Shown piece by piece: positions 27,001 through 36,999 of a DNA stretch of 64,000 bases. Origin of the DNA: Acipenser ruthenus (lineage: Eukaryota > Chordata > Actinopteri > Acipenseriformes > Acipenseridae); NCBI RefSeq assembly GCF_902713425.1, contig NC_081217.1, forward strand, positions 20,872,659-20,936,658, in the 5' to 3' direction. Position 1 is the stretch's first letter, and the number at the start of each line of letters is the position of its first letter. Below the pieces are notes generated by a model. That model saw nothing but the letters and a program-made list of their open reading frames with translations, had not been told where the DNA came from and searched no databases. Made by a program: the position numbers and the translations under genes.

Positions 27001-27530
27001 TTAATATAATAATAATACTATGCAGACATACCCAGCTGTGTGTTTTCTTTGCACTGCTTTCACTGTGCGTTATTAGAAGTTGCTGTTTTTCAATGTGATG
27101 TACCACCGTTAACGTTGCCAAGTGACGTGGACAGAGATTAGGCAAAGATACTCAAGTTTCTGCAGTAATTCTTTATTTTGAAACAAGAAACCTTACACTT
27201 TCAGCAAATCAGTGTAACTGGTCAAATATGTATACAGTATAGCATTGCTGGTCTGCACACACATACCATTTATGAAGAAAGGGTTTTAATTCAAAATCGA
27301 AAAAATAAAAACAGCAACACTTCTGTTTAATCGCGTGGTTGACTCAGCACAGAGTTCCTTCGAAACAGAAATCGTTTATACACAAGTGCATTCCACAAAG
27401 AAAGTCAGAAAACAGAAACTGAATGTCCGAAATAATTTTGAAGTTTGACATCCTGAAATCTTGGAAAACACACAGTTCATCATTTACATGGTTAGACTGT
27501 CCTCTTAAAAAAGACCTGCCTGCACAGAAC

Positions 27531-28130
27531 CAGGGAATTGCACACAGCGTATAACCCAGGGAATTGCACACAGCGTATAACCCAGGGAATTGCACACAGC
27601 GTATAACCCATGGAATTGCACACAGCGTATAACCCATGGAATTGCACACAGCGTATAACCCATGGAATTGCACACAGCGTATAACCCATGGAATTGCACA
27701 CAGCGTATAACCCATGGAATTGCACACAGCGTATAACCCATGGAATTGCACACAGCGTATAACCCATGGAATTGCACACAGCGTATAACCCAGGGAATTG
27801 CACACAGCGTATAACCCATGGAATTGCACACAGCGTATAACCCATGGAATTGCACACAGCGTATAACCCATGGAATTGCACACAGCGTATAACCCATGGA
27901 ATTGCACACAGCATATAACCCAGGGAATTGCACACAGCGTATAACCCATGGAATTGCACACAGCGTATAACCCATGGAATTGCACACAGCGTATAACCCA
28001 TGGAATTGCACACAGCGTATAACCCAGGGAATTGCACACAGCGTATAACCCATGGAATTGCACACAGCGTATAACCCATGGAATTGCACACAGCGTATAA
28101 CCCAGGGAATTGCACATAGTTTATATAACC
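27531..28130. repeat. 26-bp minisatellite, about 22 full units plus one degenerate unit
   Basis: The unit contains ggaattgcacacagcgtata and repeats every 26 bp from 27531; the last, diverged unit starts at 28103. Units differ mainly at one base (CCATGG or CCAGGG). Because 26 is not a multiple of three and the unit has no stop on the minus strand, all three minus frames stay open and encode a 26-residue repeat (for example YTLCAIPWVIRCVQFHGL). These long open frames are an artefact of the array, not a gene. Confidence 0.95.
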
Positions 28131-28339
28131 ATTGCATTTAACTAAGCAGTGGCTATGCTTGCAGCTGGTCCTTTAAGTAGTTTGAATGCAATTGAAAGCA
28201 TGTTTCTAATTATTATTTTTATTTATTTGTTTAAGTCTGTGACTTTTCAAACCAGCTCTGCTACAAAGAAGGGGTCGGGACCTATAAACCCTGGGTTTGA
28301 ACATTAACTTGTAGGTCAAGTGAGCTTAAGAGACATTTC

Positions 28340-28500
28340 TATCAATCGAAGGCATGGTAGAACCCAGGCAAGCACGGAGAGGTACGGTAAAGCACATTTA
28401 AAAACCTTAGCAAACCGTGATAAAGCCTAACACACGTCGTTATGAGCAAGGAAAAAGCACAGCACAACCGCAGAATCATAGGAAACCTCTATAAGGGCAA
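28340..28500 (+). repeat. Dispersed repeat family C (GGTAAA-rich), copy 1
   Basis: It is rich in ggtaaa and ggtaga steps (catggtagaacccaggcaag, then gagaggtacggtaaagcaca) and ends in a tataaggg motif. The same order of motifs is seen at 31098-31250. It is likely an ancient interspersed element. Confidence 0.5.
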
Positions 28501-31097
28501 TTGTTTTTAAATGGCAAAATCCCAGCGAGAGGTTCTGTTTACTTGAATGTGGTCGAAGGGTAAGCGCGAGGGAACCGGAGATATTGCATGTTAACAAAAA
28601 GAAAAACGCTGGAAACAAATAAATAAATAAAAACAATGTGATACCACTTTATATCCAAAACAGAGGATGTTGTTTAGAGAGGAGGCAGAGTCTGCATGTG
28701 GTTACAATGAATCTGCTTTCTGCTTTCATGACATACCACACAAGTGGACTGGATCAGGAATCGCTTTAGTGTTTTAAACTGTTTTAAATGACCCTCCCCC
28801 CCCCAGCATTGACCCCACTGTCTTCTCATTGCGTTTCCTTTGGCAAGCCTTGTTGCCTCGTTGCCAGTCGTCTGGGGCAGACCCGACGTCAGAGGTTTGT
28901 ATCAGAAGCGCCTCGCGGGAGTGAACTGATAGCGCAGGGGCTGACGCACACGATGACGCAAGGGCACAAAGAGAAGCCATTGCAATTCATTACCAGGTGT
29001 GTTCCAGCCACTTTCTCAGATAGAAATACAGGGGCTCACACAGGGGCACACAATCCATAATGGCAGGGCATCCCAAAACACTAAGCCTGTTACTCTTTGC
29101 AAAGGAAGTTCCGCCATCCACGGTGAACCAAGGGAAGTTTACACGTGCAAGTCTGATGTAAAAATGGGTGAAATGTATAAGAAAGTGATCACTAAAATAC
29201 GGGAAACCTCTGTAAAATAATCGATGTGTCCTCAAATCTGTATTCCCAACCCCACTCGTACTCCTTCTGTGCTCTTTCCTCCCCCCTCTCCCCCTCTCCC
29301 TCTTTCCCAGCGATAACCTCTTCCCTGGATTGAAACCTCAAGGTTGCTCTCTTCTGCAAGCAGCACAGTATTATAACAGCCCTGCAGCCTATCAGCGCGT
29401 TATCTGGGTGTTGTGCTCGTCGCTATCCCTGCTGCTTACTTGCAGCCCCCGGGGCACTCTGATTGGGAAGCTCAGCCGTGCCTGCTGGAGCTTTCCTTTG
29501 TTCTTGGCTGGGTTGAGGAACCAGTTGCATTCTGTCCTCTGATTGTTCATGAGTTGCACCCAATCACAATGCAAGGAGCTTCAAGGAGCACATGATAGGC
29601 AGCATCTGCTCCCTCCTCCAGCCAATCACAGCGCTGCCTACTTAGCAGGTTCTAAAGATGACAGAATCGCGTGACTCGTGGGAGACACAGCGATTGGAAC
29701 GGAGATCTTACAAAGCCAGTAATCTGAGACACGCAGAGCGGATAGTATTGCCTTCCAGGTAACGTGTACTATTTAAAAACGGGAGCTTCTCTCCGCTACG
29801 TTAAGGGCTGTCTTGCAGTGAGAGCTCTGGACTATTTTGCTTCTCTGACACCCCAGCTAAATCTCATGGTTTTCAGTCCAAAGAAATCTCCCAGCACAGC
29901 ATGGTCTCCATTCTTCAACAAGGGGGGGCTAGGCAAAAACAAAATGATAAAAGGTGTGATATTTTATTCTTGAGAGTTCAGAAAACGTGCCTTTACATTG
30001 TGGTTTTAACCTATGGGAGTTGTACACCTTATACTAAAACACTACATACTCCTGCATTCAGGTATTGCAATCTAACTGGAGGTTTTACGTTAAGTGTTTC
30101 AGTGCTTTTTAGCTGGTCTTCCATAGAGATCTCCAGCCTTCTTTGGTGTTGAGGTCACTAGAGATTAAATAAAGGAGTCCATTCTACCTGCACATTTTCA
30201 GGCCTGTTACTTCACCGATAAAACAGTACTCAGCAAAAAAAAACTATATACTATATACACCTTTTCAAAATGAATTGATTCATTGCATTTTCAGCAGCGG
30301 ATGGGTCTTACGCATTGTTTAGAAGCCCCTTGTAGAGCATCTGCATTGACAACCACATGCTCAGGCTGCACTGAGACTGGTTTGCAGGTTTTAGGTACTG
30401 GTAACAAATGCCTTTCAGAAGGAGACTCTGTGTGTTGAAGTTTAGTCTAACGCTTTATTATCTTTTTCTATTTCAACGCAAAACGAAAAAAAAAAAAACA
30501 TAAAGCGTGCCAAGATTGTAATTTGCTGATTAATCAGTAAAATGTGAACCTTTACTTGGTACTTGTCTTCCAAAAACCTGTTATTTGCAGTTTGGTGAAG
30601 GCTGTTCACCTGTGATACACAAGATAGCCAGCGCGGCGGAGGCTCCCTATCGTCTTGTTTATAGTATTCAAGGACAGGCAAGTACTGGACTGACCGCAAG
30701 AAAACCTGTCCTCTCAGGGCTCCAATCCCAGCAAACTCTGCCCGACACCGCCTGGGTAGATCGCAGTTCTTGCGCGAAACCGGCAGCTCTTTCTCGTATG
30801 TGATCGTCTTTAACAGCGTCAGAACTTTAAAATAATGGCCGCAAATGCACAATGAATTCCGGCTGCATAGCGCAGGAGTAACACTCCAATATCTTACGCA
30901 CTTATGAGGTCATTCATTTTGAATTGAGCCCCCTGTTAATTCATGTGGATTTAATTACCCGGATTCATTCCATGTTGCTTTGTAACAAATGCTGTCCACA
31001 AGGCAAGCATGCATGAATTAACACTTCTCACAATCCCCTGGTGGGCGAGAAGAGCCATGAGCGCATGCTTGTACATGTGATCAACCAGCCCTGTGTT

Positions 31098-31250
31098 CTC
31101 TTATAACATGTTAAAGCGTAGGTAAGCCCAGAGAGGTATGGTAAATCCTATTGAAAGACACGACATTGCATGGTAAACCATAGCCATGGGGAAACATGAG
31201 GAAAACTGAAAAACTGCTTATCTGCCGTGGTAAACTTTTATAAGGGCTGG
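31098..31250 (+). repeat. Dispersed repeat family C (GGTAAA-rich), copy 2
   Basis: It carries the same motif order as 28340-28500: gagaggtatggtaaatccta, then gcatggtaaaccatagcc and a taaacttttataagggc end. Confidence 0.5.
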
Positions 31251-31455
31251 ATCATGTTATTACGCGGTGTAACGATGTTTCGAGATACGTGGCTGAATGA
31301 TTTCGGAATAATCTGCGCCTTCGTTTCACGCTGTGACCTTTAAGTTTGGCAGGGGCTTCTTGTTTGAAACATATGGCTCAATTTTATATATTATTATTTT
31401 TTAATGTAAAACTGGAGCCCCAGTTCAATGAGTCAGCTTGAAGTAGTTCTGACGG

Positions 31456-31477
31456 TGATGACGTCATTGTGTATAAA
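31456..31477 (+). promoter_or_regulatory. CRE next to a TATA box (possible promoter)
   Basis: A perfect CRE palindrome (TGACGTCA, 31459-31466) is followed six bases later by TATAAA (31472-31477) and CpG-containing sequence. No open frame of note follows. It could drive a non-coding RNA or be chance. Confidence 0.25.
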
Positions 31478-31884
31478 CGCGTGCCAGTGTCGCGTTTGTG
31501 TTTGTAGAGTAGATCTGACCTGAGAGAGGATTGGTGCTACACTGCAGTAAACAACTCTACTTAGACAAGCCGTTAAGTAGTAAATAAATAATACAGAACT
31601 AAAAAGAAAACAGGTCTTATAAACAATCTGAGTATTTACACACTTGAATTATTTGACATATATATATTTTTTAAATCTGATATAAACTGTATTAAACTCG
31701 AGTCTCGTCTGAAAAAAAAGTTTGTCCTGTCAGGAGAGCTTTTTAAAGCATGCAGCCAACACGCTCTGTAGCAGTCAAACTCCGCGGTACTGCGAAACCC
31801 CTTCTACCAATAGCAATGACAGCGCGACCCCACTGGCCTGTGTCACAGCAGACCAGTTAGTATTGCTAAGTAATGCATACATGA

Positions 31885-32068
31885 GCAGCAGTGTGGAGTA
31901 GTGGTTAGGGCTCTGGACTCTTGACCGGAGGGTCGTGGGTTCGATTCTAGGTGGGGGACACTGCTGCTGTACCCTTGCGCAAGGTACTCTCTCAAGGAAA
32001 TAATGTAATTGTATGTAATAATAATGTGTTATCTTGTAACAATTGTACGTCTAAAAAATAAATAATTT
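31885..32068 (+). mobile_element. tRNA-derived SINE, tail diverged
   Basis: It begins gcagcagtgtggagtagtgg and carries a Pol III A-box-like stretch (tagtggttaggg) and a B box (gggttcgattct). The body matches the two other copies at 32920-33157 and 33925-34142. The 3' end is diverged and lacks the clear L2-type tail of the other copies. Confidence 0.85.
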
Positions 32069-32307
32069 GAAGATAATATCAACAAAATCGTTGCTTTCCT
32101 TCACAGGCAACAATATAAACCAAATAATACATGGTCTGCGCGCCACAGGTGCGCTTTAAAAGTGGTCTATCAATTCTCGTCTCATGTGCTAAATGAGTCT
32201 CTAGCTGGCATTTGATCTGTCTGGATTTTCAGGGGCACCTTTTTTAATTGATGCATTCAAAGATGTTCATTTTGTATCTTTATTTAGTTAATATATTTGA
32301 ACCTATG

Positions 32308-33224
32308 TATACCGAGCATCAAAAGAAACTCATCACTGTTACAACACATTTATTTTCGAAAAAAAAAGGTATATGAATGATGGACATTGACGAAATGTTT
32401 TTGGTTTCTTTTTACTCGATCATTCACCCTTGACCATGACACGCTTGAGTGACTGTGAATGAAGCATGTGCACTTAATCACCTGCTTAGTGAGACAGTTG
32501 ATTGGACTCTGGATATGGAGTGATTTCAGCTGTTGAATTGCAAGCGTGAATAAAAGCAATAAAGAAAATCACAGAAAAAAAAAACAACAATATGCCACGT
32601 CTGTCGAGAGAACAGCGCCTTCGTGCGATCGGCATGTTGGAGGCTGGACTAGGGCAGCGCGCTGTGCCTCGCCGTCTTGGGTGTACACAGCCAGCAATTT
32701 CAAACCTGGCGAGACGGTATAACCAGACACACTGTGTCAATGACAGCGCCACCAACTGGGAGACCAAGAGTCACAACACCTGCCCCAGATCGACAGATCA
32801 TTCTGCAGCATCTTCGTGATGTCAATTATTAATCAACACAATAATAAGTCACTGCACCTGATCTAAAACAGAGTTTGTCGTTTTTCAAACACATCTAGAG
32901 AATTTTATCCAAATACTATTATTATTATTTATTTCTTAGCAGACGCCCTTATCCAGGGCGACTTACAATTGTTACAAGATATCACAATATTTTTATATAC
33001 AGTTACCCATTTACACAGTTGGGTTTTTTACTGGAGCAATCTAGGTAAAGTACCTTGCTCAAGGGTACAGCAGCAGTGTCCCCTACCTGGTATTGAATCC
33101 ACGACCCTCCGGTCAATAGTCCAGAGCCCTAACCACTACTCCACACTGCTTCTCTCAAATATAATTGATACGTTTATTTTGATGTTCAAATATAAGTGAT
33201 TCGTTTCTTTTGTTGCTCAGTATA
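32308..33224 (+). mobile_element. Tc1-type DNA transposon, internally deleted, with nested SINE
   Basis: The left end (taccgagcatcaaaagaaac at about 32310) and the right end near 33220, read in reverse, match as terminal inverted repeats, each flanked by TA as expected for Tc1/mariner. From 32592 the plus strand encodes MPRLSREQRLRAIGMLEAGL and then RRLGCTQPAISNLARRYNQT, the paired helix-turn-helix DNA-binding start of a Tc1-family transposase. The frame ends at 32817 and no catalytic DDE domain follows. The element is thus a non-autonomous remnant. A SINE interrupts its right half. Confidence 0.85.
32920..33157 (-). mobile_element. tRNA-derived SINE with L2-type tail, nested in Tc1 element
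   Basis: This is the reverse-strand copy of the same SINE. The tail (ttagcagacgcccttatcc) lies at its left end and the tRNA-like head (ccctaaccactactccacac) at its right end. It sits inside the Tc1-type element and so inserted later. Confidence 0.9.
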
Positions 33225-33924
33225 TAGGTATAGGTGTAAGGAAATATAACCTGATGGCATTTTCTACTTTGCTTGACCTTACCACAGGAACGCACTTAGA
33301 AGCGCCTTTCATCAAACAAATGACATGATCGATTTGGAGATCGTTTGCTGAATAGATTTATAGATGTATTTTAGTTTGAGAAAAAAAAGGATTTGGTAAT
33401 GTGTTGGCAAGGTAAGAGTTAAGAGTAACAAGTTAAAAAACAAACCACGCACTCTTAAAGTAAAGCATGCCCGCGCATTCTCCTGGATATGTGGAGATTA
33501 TGAGGCTCATACAGCAGCCACTGCAATGCGTCCCTGCAGAGCTCGGCCCAGCTCGCCTTCCCAAATCTTCAGCTCTGTTGCTGACGCGTATGCTTGCGAA
33601 TCAGCTCAGCCTTTAATCCAAGAAGCATGGATTTGATTATCGCTGCATGGCGCATGACATTTAGCGATTTTCTGTGTTCTGCATACCTCAGTTCTGAGGT
33701 CTTGGTTGTTGATGTACGACTGTGTTTATTCTATGAAACTTGTTATGGGGCTTTCCTGGAAGATAAATATCTAACTTGTACTGTTACAGACTGCAGTATT
33801 AAATTTAAAAAAACAAAAAAACTGCGGTTTACAAAATAATGTATTCCAGGAATTGTTTAAACCTTTTGTGTAAAAATACTTCGCATTTGTTATACCGCAG
33901 TTATGCCTCACATTATATATATAT

Positions 33925-34142
33925 CAGCAGTGTGGAGTAGTGGTTAGGGCTCTGGACTCTTGACCAGAGGGTCATGGGTTCAATCCCCGGTGGGGACACT
34001 GCTGCTGTACCGTTGAGGAAGGTACTTTACCTAGATTGCTCCAGTAAAAACCCACCTGTATAAATGGGTAATTGTATGTAAAAATAATGTGATATCTTGT
34101 AAGTCACCCTGGATAAGGGCGTCTGCTAAGAAGTAAATTATA
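33925..34142 (+). mobile_element. tRNA-derived SINE, full length
   Basis: The cleanest copy of the family. It has the head agcagtgtggagtagtgg, a B box (gggttcaatcc), a middle with aggtactttacctagattgc, and the tail ggataagggcgtctgctaag. That tail is the L2-clade LINE tail used by many fish SINEs. Confidence 0.9.
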
Positions 34143-34568
34143 TATGTATAGAGTTGCCACTACTCCTTTCTCCCTATACACAGTTACCTCTACACAACAT
34201 TTCAATATGCCACTCGTTTTATTTTGGAACATTATTTACACTGATACACAAAGTCACAGTATAGTGTTTAAATATTTATATATATACCAAAAAAGCATAC
34301 AATAAAAATAATCAATAGTGCACATACTTTCTAAAAGGGCTTTTCAAGTTTTGCTGTAAGAAAAGAATATAAAAAAACACACAAACGCTGTTAAAAACAA
34401 AAAAAAGATTGTGCGGAAGGATTCACATTTTATATCAATATAAAGACAGAGGCTGGCAGCTCAGAGTTTCTGGGTGCATTAGTTTGGTTGCACAGGCGCA
34501 GCTCGAACACCTATAAGAGACGGACTATAGCTCTGGTGTCTTTGCTGGGCTGGTTAGTAGCCAGCCCC

Positions 34569-34620
34569 TGACGTCACAAAAGCCAATCGATCTCTTCAGG
34601 TGGAGAGGACGATGACGTCA
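34569..34620. promoter_or_regulatory. Two CRE palindromes flanking a CCAAT motif
   Basis: TGACGTCA occurs at 34569-34576 and again at 34613-34620, with CCAAT at 34584-34588 between them. The block lies about 100 bp past the stop of the IGF-like gene, in its probable 3' UTR. Its regulatory role is unproven. Confidence 0.3.
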
Positions 34621-34721
34621 TGAAGCAGCCAGGAGAGTCAAAGCATTACACCCTGTCTAAGTGATGAAGACGCAACGTTGAGGTGGCGGACCACCCATCT
34701 CCTGTTTGTATATCGACTCTG

Positions 34722-36724
34722 CTAGGTTCCAGCGGAGGAGCGGCCGGCCCGGGCTTTTCTGAAGAGCCTTTTTAAAAGGACCTCGCTCTGCTGCGCAGAT
34801 CTGCGCAGGATCAGGAAACGCAGATTCGGAGCCGGATTCACTCTCTCCATTCTCCTGAACTGTGAAGGCCAGACGTACCTACTGGGGTGCTGTTTGAAGA
34901 CGATCTTAAATTAAAAATAAGAAAACACAAAAAGCAGGGCTGTAAGTCACATCTATAGCCTCAAGCACAGTTTCAATAAAAAGCTGAGCCAAAACAGGCA
35001 TTGGTCAAAACGTGCGTCTGTTTGACTAAGTTTCTTATCTCGGACATGTGGTTCCCAAGGATCAAGCATCAAGGTCTGTTGAATGTCCTTACCAAGTTTA
35101 ATCACATTGGGCTGAGCAGTAACATGCTGTGCGTCCACACCAGAGGCTCCACTGTATCTCTACCATACCAAATAGCTCTGTACCGGTCGCTTCCGTGCAC
35201 AAGAGCAGCAAGCAGATAATGTACCTGAAACCCCCCTTTCAACACTGCAGCCCGCTCTCATCGATTCTGCTGCTCCTACCTGCCTGAGCCGGCCGTGTGT
35301 GGAGGTCAGGTCCCGGGCCAGTCTCTTTGGATGGGTCAGTTGCTGGGTAGCCGTGGAGCCCGGCTTGGGAGTGGGTTTCAAGGGCTGTTTGGGCTTAGCG
35401 CAGTACGCCTCCAGCAGCTGTAGATCACAGCCCCGGACACAGCACAGATCCACGATCCCTCTCACTCGACCCCGAATGCCATAGCGGGAACTCTTACCTG
35501 AAACATGACGGAGGTAAGCACCACTGTGGACATGGTCTCAAAATCACAGCGCTGTCTCGTGTGGCTGTAGCGGGATATTGACAACAGGAGCTGCATTTTG
35601 ACATATTTTCTTATTAGCATACCAGTATATTCTGTAGTCCTCATTAATTTAGCAGACGTCTTTATCCCAAGCGGCTATATATCTTGATTCTGTGCAAGCC
35701 ACGGGGAAACACCCTGACACAATATTAAAGCCTGAACCGGCAGTTCACTGAGTCTGTTGTACGTACTGTAGTGAAAGCCCCGGTCTCCACATACAAACTG
35801 CAGATCCTCCACCAGCTCCCTGCCGCAGCGCGCCCGGGCCATGGCACCGCACCTCTGGGGCAGCATGACAAGGCAGAGCACAGGGTACAGCACCCAGACA
35901 GCCTTCAGAGAGCTCACCTGCAGGGAACACGAGGAGGGGCCGTTACCACAGCGCTCCAACACACTGCCTGCTCTCAAGAGCAGGGCACAAAAGACATGGG
36001 AACATCAACACAAAAGTATACAGCAACTCCTTTACTGAAGCGCAGCGACTTCGTTCGTGTCAGTAGACAGTCAGTTGCAATATTAGTGCTTCTGGATATC
36101 CACATCGCGATGCTGTGCTCCGTTGGCTATATCACTCTCAGTTCCGAACCCCAGAGCCAGTGCTGCTGCTGCTGCTGCTCTGGATAATAAACATCGTTGT
36201 GTGGTTTCGCTTGCCTCTCTGTGTCTTTGTTTATTTGAACATGTGCCAGGAGGAAATCAAGTGGAGATGTGCCCACTCTGTTTCACAGTCCCTGGGTAAC
36301 CCGCTTGAAAGCATACCACGGTACAGTCACTACCCTGAAATGTTCGCTCTACTGTAGGATTAAATACAGTCCCACCAGTTTACACAGCCCAGGCAAGCCG
36401 TGCCGTACCGTACCTCAGCTACGTACTCTCACATCACCCTCAGAAACCACAGAAGCGGGCACTGACCAAAAGGAAGTGGCCTTCCACAAAAACACACATC
36501 TAAATGAATCACAGGCAGCTCCTTTGCATTCGTGCTGCGAGACTGTGGAGCTCTGAAGCACACAGATTGCTTTGAAACACAGAGATTGCTCTGAAACACA
36601 GATCGAAGCACTGACCATTTCAAACACTTCTGATGAAAGCATAGAAACGTACCTTCAGCACACACAGTCTCCTGGTGGAAGGGACACACCCTGCAGGCAG
36701 CTTGGCACACACTGAAGAGATCAT
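34722..36724 (-). CDS. igf3: Insulin-like growth factor family precursor, IGF3-like, 4 exons
   Basis: Exons: 36653-36724, 35767-35917, 35280-35497 and, less sure, 34722-34859; GT-AG borders and phases (0, 1, 0) agree. The precursor is about 192 residues. A hydrophobic signal segment (AVWVLYPVLCLVML, residues 30-43) precedes the B domain with CGRELVEDLQFVCGDRGF. A short arginine-rich C domain (SKSSRYGIRGRVR) and the A domain GIVDLCCVRGCDLQLLEAYC follow, then a proline-rich D region and a basic E region. The six insulin-fold cysteines (about 55, 67, 93, 94, 98, 107) have family spacing, CX11C and CCX3CX8C. The B-domain exon ends just after GFHY, as IGF1 exons do. IGFs signal through IGF1R; fish igf3 is known mainly from gonads. 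CVRGCDL and CAKPK favour igf3 over igf1 or igf2, from memory. An alternative last exon is 35102-35224. Confidence 0.85.
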
Positions 36725-36808
36725 TGCAAAGCACCCCAGTCCCTCGCACTGCTACAGTATCACAGACTCCTTGAGTTCTTGCAAGTGGACAGCATGGTCC
36801 GTCTTAAA

Positions 36809-36816
36809 CTTATAAG
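36809..36816 (-). promoter_or_regulatory. igf3: TATA-like box of the IGF3-like gene
   Basis: The palindrome CTTATAAG lies 85 bases upstream of the ATG at 36724. That is a plausible distance for a TATA box and a short 5' UTR. No other core promoter element is obvious. Confidence 0.4.
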
Positions 36817-36999
36817 CACAAGAGGAGGAGCCCGGTTTACACACACCCACCCAGAGCCGGGCTCTGTAAACTGGGTTATCGTTTCAATTCCCTGGAAAAG
36901 ACAATAGCCAGCCAGCCCCCTTTCGTATTTTGCATTTCAGCTGCACTCCTCAGTGTCAGTGCCTCGGTATTAAATTAAAATTAACTTTTTTGCTGTGTG

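Larger units (their letters stand above)
16960..34200. other. Gene-poor stretch upstream of dennd2d
   Basis: Apart from the repeats, mobile elements and the weak exon candidate listed separately, I see no coding exon here on either strand. The longer open frames (for example 24575-25396 and 26514-27145 on both strands) lack codon bias, splice sites or recognisable motifs. Confidence 0.6.

Noticed and set aside
27344-28137. Three long overlapping minus-strand open frames (207-257 residues)
   Set aside because: They are the three registers of one stop-free 26-bp minisatellite. The encoded repeat is the same in each, and no splice or promoter signal supports a gene.
30442-30852. Minus-strand 136-residue open frame
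   Set aside because: No recognisable motif and no splice sites or promoter; composition is consistent with chance.
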